DNA of 7,644 bases, from the NCBI GenBank assembly GCA_934277655.1, contig CAKQVC010000088.1, positions 1 through 7,644 of the forward strand. Direction: 5' to 3'. Source of the DNA: an uncultured Clostridia bacterium (GTDB lineage: Bacteria; Bacillota; Clostridia; Peptostreptococcales; Anaerovoracaceae). Position 1 is the first letter of the stretch, and every line of letters begins with the position of its first letter. Both the position numbers and the translations under genes were made by a program. Shown piece after piece: positions 1 to 5,318 of this stretch. The notes beneath the pieces were generated by a model. That model worked only from the letters and a program-made list of their open reading frames with translations. It made no database searches and had not been told where the DNA came from.

Positions 1-350
1 TGATTTTTTGCTCGACTGTCGGGTTTATTTCCGTTTTGAAGCTCTTTAGCAATTTCTTCATCCCCTTCTATTTGTTTTTTATACTTACGAAGGCCGTACA
101 ATCTACAAGAAAAAACGTGAAGTATGGACACAATATCCTGTACAAGTTCATCTTTCTGACGATTATCATTTTCAGTATTTATACCCTTAAACTGAAGATA
201 TTGGTCATAAGTATAATAACGCCTACCAGTTGGTGTTCGATTTGCTTTTAGAATCCCCTCTCTATCCCAACGTTGTAACGTTTTGACTGAGACACCCAAT
301 AATTCAGCAAAATCTTTTGGTTTGTAATTAGTGATATTAGATGTGTTCAT
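1..350 (-). pseudogene. IS607-type TnpA lacking its catalytic core (partial at window edge)
   Basis: The reading frame opens at the ATG at 348-350, preceded by GGAGGG with a 7-nt gap, and runs without a stop to the window edge (116 codons seen). Residues 9-52 form a MerR-like helix-turn-helix (FAELLGVSVKTLQRWDREG, then TPTGRRYYTYDQYL), typical of IS607-family TnpA. Residues 67-95 match the family's C-terminal tail (ELVQDIVSILHVFSCRLYGL, then RKYKK). Family members carry a serine-recombinase domain of roughly 110-120 residues between these parts, with a Y-x-RVS catalytic motif and later DR and RFGF-type motifs. None of that is present; the linker near residues 59-66 joins directly to the tail, in frame. 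The head should still bind DNA but the protein cannot cut or rejoin it. Whether a tnpB follows is outside the window. It is either a decayed insertion sequence or a surviving DNA-binding derivative. Family identity is confident; pseudogene status is inferred. Confidence 0.8.
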
Positions 351-371
351 AACAATGCCCTCCATGAGTAT

Positions 372-400
372 GTTTTAACATATTTAATCACTATTGACAA
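372..400 (-). promoter_or_regulatory. Promoter of the IS607-like gene
   Basis: On the minus strand, TTGTCA (395-400; 5 of 6 to the -35 consensus) is followed after 17 nt by TAAAAC (372-377; 4 of 6 to -10), with TG one base before the -10 (extended -10). A short dyad ATTG-A-CAAT (393-401) overlaps the -35, so the encoded MerR-like protein could bind here. The start codon lies about 22 nt downstream of the -10. Prediction from sequence only. Confidence 0.5.
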
Positions 401-429
401 TGATTTTGTTTACTTAAAGTTTGCTCCTT

Positions 430-1527
430 TTATACATTGCTTCTTAAATAGTCGGTTCCCATTCGTCCTGTCAGAAGATCTCCGATAACAAGTGCCGTCA
501 TGGCGTCTACCACAACTCTCGCTCTGTGGATGATTGCTGGATCGTGCCTGCCTTCGATAACAAGCTCCTTGTTTTCTCCCTTCTGAAAATCAATGGTGTC
601 CTGTTTTTTATAAATCGATGGCGTCGGTTTCACTGCTGTCCGGAACAGAACCGGCATACCGTTGGTAATGCCGCCATTGATACCGCCGTTGTTATTTGTA
701 ACGGTAACTGCTTTTCCACTCTCCCATCGGAAAGCGTCGTTTGCTTCTGACCCGGTCATATCTGCAATCGCAAATCCGGCTCCGAATTCCACGCCCTTTA
801 CCGCCGGAATAGAAAATAATCCGTGCGCCAGAATGCTCTCCAGCGTATCAAACCAGGGTTCTCCTACTCCTGCAGGAATCCCGCTTACCGCCGTTTCCAG
901 CACGCCACCTACACTGTCGCCCTCTGCAGCCATCTTTTCAATATCTGCCCGGATCGCGGAGGCTGCGCTGCTGTCCAACACAGGAAAATCTGATTCGGCA
1001 AGCATTTTCAAGTCCTCGTTCAGATTTTCGAATTCACGGTCACAGATTCCGTGGCACTGTTTAATATGTGTACCGATATGAATATTTTTCTCTTCCAGAG
1101 CGTGAAGGATGATTGCGCCTGCCGCTACAACCGGAGCTGTAATCCTGCCGGAAAAATGTCCGCCTCCCCGGTAATCCTGAAAACCGCCATACTTGCAATT
1201 TGCTGTATAATCGGCATGGGACGGTCTTGCGGTGTATTGCATTTTGCTGTAGTCTTTGCTCTTCGTATCCTGATTATGGATGACCAGAGCCAGCGGTGTC
1301 CCTGTCGTGTATCCATTGAATACACCGCTCAGAATTTCAACCTCATCGGCCTCCTGCCGCTTGGTTGAAATCTTCCCAACTGCTTTTCTCTGCTGCATTT
1401 TCTGCCGGATGTATTCCATATCGATCCGGATGCCTGGTGCCAGTCCGTCCAACACTGCACCGATCGCCGTTCCATGGCTTTCGCCAAAAAGAGTCAGTGT
1501 CAGATTCGATCCAAAGATATTCTTCAT
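430..1527 (-). CDS. aroC: Chorismate synthase
   Basis: Catalyses the last shikimate-pathway step, 5-enolpyruvylshikimate 3-phosphate to chorismate, in the cytoplasm with reduced FMN as cofactor (family knowledge). The 365 residues are full length for the family. Visible signatures in order: GESHG (15-19, with the first catalytic His), RPSHAD (101-106, second catalytic His; most family members have RPGHAD), GGGHFSGR (121-128), the glycine-rich NNNGGINGGITNGMP (278-292) and GRHDP (326-330). The ATG at 1525-1527 overlaps the aroB stop as ATGA, and GGAGGT (1535-1540, inside the end of aroB) sits 7 nt upstream, so translation is probably coupled to aroB. It is the last gene of the pheA-aroB-aroC operon. 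No clear terminator follows, so transcripts may run into the IS607-like gene on the same strand. Confidence 0.97.
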   Translation of the reverse strand: MKNIFGSNLTLTLFGESHGTAIGAVLDGLAPGIRIDMEYIRQKMQQRKAVGKISTKRQEADEVEILSGVFNGYTTGTPLALVIHNQDTKSKDYSKMQYTARPSHADYTANCKYGGFQDYRGGGHFSGRITAPVVAAGAIILHALEEKNIHIGTHIKQCHGICDREFENLNEDLKMLAESDFPVLDSSAASAIRADIEKMAAEGDSVGGVLETAVSGIPAGVGEPWFDTLESILAHGLFSIPAVKGVEFGAGFAIADMTGSEANDAFRWESGKAVTVTNNNGGINGGITNGMPVLFRTAVKPTPSIYKKQDTIDFQKGENKELVIEGRHDPAIIHRARVVVDAMTALVIGDLLTGRMGTDYLRSNV

Positions 1528-2531
1528 GCCAGCACCTCCTTCAGTGCCTCAAGAAGCCCATTCCTATCTTCTTTTACAATCTGGAAATTTCCTGCTTTGG
1601 CTACATAGATCGCTACAATATGATCTCCGGCTGCCTTCTTATCGTGCATGGCAGCTTCGACAACCACTTCTGCTGAGACACTTGAAGGACATGCAACCGG
1701 AAGATTTTCCCGGGTCAGTACAGGAATCAGCCGCTCACGGATTTCACTGCTGCACATGGTCAGCATCCCCAGTGCAACACATTCGCCGTGATAGAGCTCC
1801 GTGCAGCTTTCAATTCCATGTCCCAATGTGTGCCCAAAATTCAATGCCCGACGGAGTCCCTGCTCTTTTTCGTCTTTTTGTACGACATCAATTTTTATTT
1901 TCAATGCCTCTGCAATATTGTTAACCAAATCCTGCGCCACTGGTTCTTTTTCCAGCTTTTCGAAGAAGTTTCCGTTTAAAGATACCGCCATCTTGATGAT
2001 CTCGGCTGCACCGCAGGCAAACTGCCTCTGGTTTAACGTCTTCAAAACATCCGGATCTATCAGCACACCTTTCGGCTGATAAAAAGCACCGATAATATTT
2101 TTGATCCCGTTAAAGTCCACCGCGGTCTTGCCTCCCACCGAGGAGTCTACCTGAGAAAGCAGAGTTGTCGGCACGTTATAAAAATCGATGCCCCTCATAT
2201 AGCAGGCTGCTGCAAATCCAGTCAGATCCCCGACTACGCCGCCTCCAACTGCCACTGCACAGTCTTTCCTTGTAAAACTGTGTTCCAAAAGGGCTTTACA
2301 TACTTTCTGGAATGTATCCAGATTTTTCGACTCCTCTCCCTGCGGGATCGTGAGAATATAGCTTTCTTTGCAGGCTTTTGCAAGCTTCTGGCTGTATTCT
2401 TCCGGCACGCCGCTGTCGGTCACGATCAGTACTTTCCGATCCAGGTCAAAAATCTCTCCTGCTCTGTCCAGTGTTCCTCTTTCGAGTGTTATATCATAAC
2501 TGTTTTTTCCTAAATCAACAGGTAAAATCAT
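1524..2531 (-). CDS. aroB: 3-dehydroquinate synthase
   Basis: Second enzyme of the shikimate pathway: converts DAHP to 3-dehydroquinate using NAD and a divalent metal (Zn or Co), cytoplasmic. The product is 335 residues from the chosen ATG at 2529-2531. Motifs: GGGVVGD (96-102, NAD-binding glycine loop), VDSSVGGKTAVDFNGIKN (128-145, substrate binding), and metal ligands by family alignment Glu177 (GAAEIIK), His234 (NFGHTLGHGIE) and His248 (YHGE). The frame stays open upstream to an ATG at 2738, but the extra 69 residues are Lys/Arg/Glu-rich, unlike any AroB N-terminus, and would overlap the end of pheA; the internal start has a purine-rich ribosome site 9 nt upstream and the usual beginning of the fold. 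The stop overlaps the aroC start by 4 nt. Intermediate pathway genes (aroD, aroE, aroK, aroA) are not in this window. Confidence 0.96.
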   Translation of the reverse strand: MILPVDLGKNSYDITLERGTLDRAGEIFDLDRKVLIVTDSGVPEEYSQKLAKACKESYILTIPQGEESKNLDTFQKVCKALLEHSFTRKDCAVAVGGGVVGDLTGFAAACYMRGIDFYNVPTTLLSQVDSSVGGKTAVDFNGIKNIIGAFYQPKGVLIDPDVLKTLNQRQFACGAAEIIKMAVSLNGNFFEKLEKEPVAQDLVNNIAEALKIKIDVVQKDEKEQGLRRALNFGHTLGHGIESCTELYHGECVALGMLTMCSSEIRERLIPVLTRENLPVACPSSVSAEVVVEAAMHDKKAAGDHIVAIYVAKAGNFQIVKEDRNGLLEALKEVLA

Positions 2532-2540
2532 TCTGTTTTT

Positions 2541-2550
2541 TCCTTTCCTT
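2541..2550 (-). promoter_or_regulatory. aroB ribosome-binding site deciding the start
   Basis: AAGGAAAGGA on the minus strand lies 9 nt before the ATG at 2529-2531. It supports the short 335-residue AroB over the 404-residue reading. It sits at the end of an almost uninterrupted purine-rich stretch. Confidence 0.65.
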
Positions 2551-2598
2551 TTCTGCCACTGCTTTCGTTTCCTGCCGTTACTACCTTCGTTTTCCTCT

Positions 2599-2632
2599 GG
2601 CATTTCTGCCGGAATTTTCCGAAAAAATTTCC
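2599..2632 (-). other. Two abutting tetraloop hairpins in the pheA-aroB spacer
   Basis: In the mRNA sense, 2632-2611 folds as GGAA(A)TTT with a TTCG loop and AAA(A)TTCC on the other side (one A-A mismatch and a T-G closing pair). It is followed without a gap by GGCA-GAAA-TGCC (2610-2599), a 4-bp stem with a GNRA loop. No T-run follows, so this is not a standard terminator. It may stabilise or mark a processing site between pheA and aroB. Function is inferred only. Confidence 0.4.
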
Positions 2633-2706
2633 TGACATCATGTTCCGTGACTCGCTCCGAAAATTTTCTACCGTTGTTTCCCGTCAGCAGCTCGGGGCAG
2701 CTTGCA

Positions 2707-3813
2707 TCAATCGTGGAGATTATTGTAGGATCCGACAACTTTTATCTTATCGCAGCAGCTTTTCATTTCTTCCAGGCATTTTCTGCCTTCTTCTCCGTGA
2801 ATATCGCCTTCTGCTTCTACATAGAAGTAATACTTCCAGAGCAGCTCTTTCATTGGTCTGGAACGAAGCGTCCGCATGTTGAACCCGTGCCGTCCGACGA
2901 TGCTAAGTGCTTCTGCCAGTGCTCCGGCTTCATTTCGTGCTGTAAATACCAGGGAAAACAGTGGCTTGCTGCCGTGATCGGCTGCCCTGCTCTCGGTTCT
3001 GGAAAAAACGGCAAATCTCGTCGTATTGGTCCTGTCATCGTTGATACTTCTTGCCACAACATCCAGCCCCATCAGCTGTGCCGTTTCTGCACTCGCGATT
3101 GCTGCGATTCGTTTATCATTTTTCTGCTTAACATATTCGGCCGCCAAGGCTGTATTAGAATATTCAATTTCCGTCCACCCATTTTCCTTTATAAAGGATG
3201 CACACTGTGAAAGTGCCTGCGGATGAGTAACGACCGTCGTAATATCTTTCAGTGTTGTTCCCGGTATTCCCAGAAGATCATGGGTAACAGCAAGGTCATA
3301 CATGCCGTTTACAAACAGGGAGCCCGTAAACATCAGATCATTGACCTGATCGACATCCCCCGCAAAGCTGTTTTCAACTGGAAGCACCGCACAGTCGCAC
3401 GCTCCGCACTCTGCCGCTTCATAAGCTTTTTTAAAGCTTCCGAAAGCTATTTTTTCAGCAGATGGGAAAATTTTAGAGGCCGCAATATGTGCAAAAGCTC
3501 CTTCCGTTCCACAATAAGCTACTCTCAGCCCCTCCATTATCTTGCTTTGATATCGTCTGGAAATTTCCATCAGATTTTTCTGGAAATTATAATAGTAAGA
3601 TTTATATTCCGGCTCTTTGATTCTCTGGCTACCGTTAAGAAGCACCTGTTCTTCCCGTTCCGGATCATAAATAGCAAGTCCATTTGCCTTTTTATAGTCG
3701 GCAACTTCCCCTACCAGTTTCATTCTATCTTCAAAAAGCGCTGCCATCTGATTATCTATCTTTGTAATACCCTTTCGGATCTCTGACAGGCTTGTTTTCG
3801 TTTGATTCTCCAT
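2707..3813 (-). CDS. pheA: Bifunctional chorismate mutase/prephenate dehydratase (P-protein) with ACT domain
   Basis: Converts chorismate to prephenate and then phenylpyruvate, the committed branch to phenylalanine, in the cytoplasm. The 368 residues contain three domains. Chorismate mutase AroQ type (about 8-92): residues matching the E. coli active site are all present (Arg13, Arg30, Lys41, Asp50, Arg53, Glu54, Ser85, Gln89). Prephenate dehydratase (about 96-275): VAYCGTEGAFAH at 98-109, LPVENSFAGDV at 144-154, and the TTRF motif ending at Phe267. ACT regulatory domain (about 285-362): GALA at 297-300, while the usual ESRP appears as RSRP (317-320). The ACT domain normally gives feedback inhibition by phenylalanine; the Glu-to-Arg change may alter this. 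The ATG at 3811-3813 is preceded by TGAGGT (3819-3824). It is the first gene of the operon, with a promoter just upstream and a very short leader that leaves no room for a T-box or attenuator. Confidence 0.96.
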   Translation of the reverse strand: MENQTKTSLSEIRKGITKIDNQMAALFEDRMKLVGEVADYKKANGLAIYDPEREEQVLLNGSQRIKEPEYKSYYYNFQKNLMEISRRYQSKIMEGLRVAYCGTEGAFAHIAASKIFPSAEKIAFGSFKKAYEAAECGACDCAVLPVENSFAGDVDQVNDLMFTGSLFVNGMYDLAVTHDLLGIPGTTLKDITTVVTHPQALSQCASFIKENGWTEIEYSNTALAAEYVKQKNDKRIAAIASAETAQLMGLDVVARSINDDRTNTTRFAVFSRTESRAADHGSKPLFSLVFTARNEAGALAEALSIVGRHGFNMRTLRSRPMKELLWKYYFYVEAEGDIHGEEGRKCLEEMKSCCDKIKVVGSYNNLHD

Positions 3814-3846
3814 ATATTACCTCAATTTCATTCTTTAGCTACAAGT

Positions 3847-3874
3847 AGTATATCACGTTTCGAATGGAAGTCAA
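3847..3874 (-). promoter_or_regulatory. Promoter of the pheA-aroB-aroC operon
   Basis: Minus-strand TTGACT (3869-3874) and TATACT (3847-3852) are separated by 16 nt, with TG one base before the -10 (extended -10). Each hexamer matches the sigma-A consensus at 5 of 6 positions. The transcription start should be near 3840, leaving a leader of about 27 nt before pheA. Upstream DNA is very AT-rich, including the perfect palindrome TTTTTATAAAAA (3903-3914), and could act as a curved or UP-like element. Confidence 0.75.
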
Positions 3875-3940
3875 CACGCGATTTCTGTGCTTTTCTACAA
3901 CATTTTTATAAAAAATATATTTACGATCCATAATATAATT

Positions 3941-3965
3941 TTCTGAATTTTCTGAACATTCTGAA
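3941..3965. repeat. Three TTCTGAA direct repeats with a 9-bp period
   Basis: TTCTGAA occurs at 3941-3947, 3950-3956 and 3959-3965 (TTCAGAA on the minus strand). The array ends about 67 bp upstream of the operon's -35. It lies in the 257-bp gap between pheA and the LysR gene. It may be a regulator-binding array or a chance AT-rich repeat; nothing here names the binder. Confidence 0.5.
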
Positions 3966-4015
3966 ATTTCAACACTTTTCCGATGTTTTTCTTTGGGCAT
4001 AATACTTTTTTTCGT

Positions 4016-4037
4016 CCTTGTAAACAGCTTTATAAGG
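4016..4037. other. Hairpin downstream of the LysR-type gene
   Basis: The minus-strand arms are CCTT-A-TAAA and TTTA-C-AAGG around a GCTG loop: two 4-bp blocks and one A-C mismatch. It begins 33 nt after the LysR stop. On the minus strand it is followed by ACGAAAAAAAG rather than a T-run; on the plus strand a T-run begins about 8 nt after it. So it is not a clear terminator for the LysR gene. The rest of 3966-4070 is AT-rich with nothing else recognised. Confidence 0.3.
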
Positions 4038-4070
4038 GGAAATGTTTTTTTGAAGATACTTTAATATTTT

Positions 4071-5006
4071 TTAGAATTCTTTCATGTAGTCAATCGCAAA
4101 AGCAAGAAAATCCCGTTCTGCCTGGCTGAGCTGTCCCTGATTTTTATGAACAATCCCCAGAAGTCTTCCAGATGATGGCCATACCGGGATCTTCCTTATC
4201 TTTTCACTGCTTCCTTTCAGCACCAGTTCCGATAAAAGGCTGATTCCCATGCCACCTGCTACCATCCCCAGGATCACGGGGTCATCTGCCTTGGCAGCAA
4301 GAAGCTGTGGATGCACACCATGTTTTTCCAGAAGTTCACTCACCTCCACATCTTCTCCATAAGATGGCATGATAAAAACATATTTTTCAAAATCTCTGAT
4401 TGAAAATTCATTTTCACTGTGCCTTTCATCTTCCTCGCTGGCTGTAAGTTCTGCCTTTTCTCCGGTTATCTGTAAAGCCTCCAGCATCTTATTCTGCTGA
4501 GGGAGTACTGCATAAAACGGATCATTCTGAAGCGGCACAAAACCATAATCACAGGTTTCATCATAACATGCAAAAATCATATTCCATCTGCCGTTTGCCA
4601 TATTGCGGTACAGTTCCTGCCGTCCCTGCACTTGAATATCGACTTTCACTTTTGGATAGTTCTTTCGGAATTCACTGACAAGCCCCGGCATCCAGCTCTT
4701 AGCAATGCTGGCATATGCCGCAATGTGCACGACAGCTTCCGCTTCTTCACGCAGATTTTCCGCTTCTCGGAGCAAAATCTGATAAGCTTGCACAAAGTCC
4801 CGGAAAAACGGTGCGAGTTGACTGCCCTCACGACTCCATGCAATGCCTCTGTTATTGCGTTCTGCCAAAGTTACTCCCAGTTCTTCTTCCATATTCTGAA
4901 GCAGATGAGAAAGTCCGGACGGCGTATAACCGTTCTCTTCCGCGGCCGCTTTCAGGCTCCCCCGTTCTATTGCTTTCAATATGACTTTTACTTTTTTAGC
5001 ATCCAT
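4071..5006 (-). CDS. LysR-type transcriptional regulator
   Basis: A DNA-binding regulator of 311 residues, normal length for the LysR family. The N-terminal winged helix-turn-helix spans about 1-60 (GSLKAAAEENGYTPSGLSHL, then QNMEEELGVTLAER) and is followed by a linker helix (about 62-90) and a type-2 periplasmic-binding-like effector domain (about 91-305), with GMVAGGMGISLLSE at 247-260 typical of its second lobe. An unusually acidic, polar segment (about 181-203) lies in the effector domain. The effector cannot be told from sequence. GGAGGT (5018-5023) is 11 nt before the ATG, a long but usable gap. The gene diverges from the DUF554 gene, and a T-N11-A dyad in the gap suggests that it controls that gene and itself. 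It also lies upstream of pheA on the same strand, so a role in aromatic synthesis is possible but unsupported. Confidence 0.92.
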   Translation of the reverse strand: MDAKKVKVILKAIERGSLKAAAEENGYTPSGLSHLLQNMEEELGVTLAERNNRGIAWSREGSQLAPFFRDFVQAYQILLREAENLREEAEAVVHIAAYASIAKSWMPGLVSEFRKNYPKVKVDIQVQGRQELYRNMANGRWNMIFACYDETCDYGFVPLQNDPFYAVLPQQNKMLEALQITGEKAELTASEEDERHSENEFSIRDFEKYVFIMPSYGEDVEVSELLEKHGVHPQLLAAKADDPVILGMVAGGMGISLLSELVLKGSSEKIRKIPVWPSSGRLLGIVHKNQGQLSQAERDFLAFAIDYMKEF

Positions 5007-5045
5007 GAAACACTTGAACCTCCATCTTTTGCTTGCAGCTTATGA

Positions 5046-5058
5046 CACGTATCACGTG
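5046..5058. other. CACGT-ATC-ACGTG dyad in the LysR-gene leader
   Basis: Perfect 5-bp arms around a 3-nt centre lie about 40 bp before the lysR start, within the predicted 140-nt leader. TATCACGT within it recurs at the pheA -10 (3851-3858). It may be a protein site or chance; the shared octamer is short. Confidence 0.3.
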
Positions 5059-5129
5059 GCCTAAGTTTAAATTTCAAATCTACTGCTTGATATTTCGTAT
5101 TTTTGCAGTTGTCTTTTTTGTCATTATCT

Positions 5130-5150
5130 GATATGAATTTTTTTCATATC
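5130..5150. promoter_or_regulatory. Probable LysR-type operator (T-N11-A dyad)
   Basis: Arms GATATGAA (5130-5137) and TTCATATC (5143-5150) are perfect inverted repeats around TTTTT. T5134 and A5146 satisfy the family's T-N11-A rule symmetrically. The centre (5140) lies about 64 bp before the predicted DUF554 transcription start, the usual recognition position for LysR regulators, and the dyad also covers the predicted lysR start, as expected for autorepression. Confidence 0.7.
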
Positions 5151-5153
5151 CAT

Positions 5154-5182
5154 ATTATAAACTGTCGCTTTTCAAAACGCAA
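5154..5182 (-). promoter_or_regulatory. Predicted promoter of the LysR-type gene
   Basis: A perfect TATAAT on the minus strand (5154-5159) lies 17 nt after a poor -35, TTGCGT (5177-5182). Transcription would start near 5147, inside the T-N11-A dyad, and give a leader of about 140 nt. The promoter overlaps the spacer of the opposing DUF554 promoter, so the two probably compete for RNA polymerase. Confidence 0.5.
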
Positions 5183-5190
5183 GGAAAAGC
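5167..5190. promoter_or_regulatory. Second perfect dyad over the divergent core promoters
   Basis: GCTTTTC (5167-5173) and GAAAAGC (5184-5190) are perfect 7-bp inverted repeats separated by 10 bp. They cover the -35 and spacer of the DUF554 promoter and the lysR -35. The centre is about 38 bp from the first dyad. It could be the second (activation) half of a LysR footprint or an operator for another repressor. Confidence 0.45.
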
Positions 5191-5197
5191 ATACAAT
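5169..5197 (+). promoter_or_regulatory. Predicted promoter of the DUF554 gene
   Basis: TACAAT (5192-5197; 5 of 6) lies 17 nt after a weak -35, TTTTCA (5169-5174; 4 of 6). A weak -35 with an upstream LysR dyad fits an activator-dependent promoter. The start would be near 5204 with a leader of about 115 nt. Confidence 0.5.
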
Positions 5198-5269
5198 TCT
5201 ATTTAGTCACTTGTAGAAATTTTCAGAAAATATAAAAGAAGCATTTAAAGAAGTATTGAGGAAAGGAAA

Positions 5270-5307
5270 ATCTGGCATACTGATTTCAAAAGGTTCTTCC
5301 GCCAGAT
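5270..5307 (+). other. Hairpin between a strong SD-like sequence and the DUF554 start codon
   Basis: ATCTGGC (5270-5276) pairs perfectly with GCCAGAT (5301-5307) across a 24-nt loop. GAGGAAAGG ends at 5266, just 5' of the stem; the ATG at 5319 is 11 nt 3' of it. No good ribosome site lies directly before the ATG. Folding would move the distant purine run nearer to the start codon. Confidence 0.45.
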
Positions 5308-5318
5308 AAGCTAAGAAA

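Noticed and set aside
430..440. A terminator directly after aroC
   Set aside because: No GC-rich stem with a T-run is visible between aroC and the IS607-like gene.
662..1924. Several long plus-strand ORFs opposite aroC and aroB
   Set aside because: They are antisense to highly conserved enzymes and show no family motifs.
2680..2696. CCCG/CGGG stem just after the pheA stop as a terminator
   Set aside because: The stem has only four pairs and no T-run follows on the minus strand; aroB clearly continues the operon.
2532..2738. A 69-residue N-terminal extension of AroB
   Set aside because: It is in frame, but it is Lys/Arg/Glu-rich, overlaps the end of pheA and does not resemble AroB; the internal ATG has a suitable ribosome site.
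3814..3846. T-box or peptide attenuator before pheA
   Set aside because: The predicted leader is only about 27 nt, too short for either.
5250..5312. A leader peptide starting after GAGGAAAGG before DUF554
   Set aside because: No ATG, GTG or TTG lies at a usable distance; only CTG or ATT starts with early stops are available.
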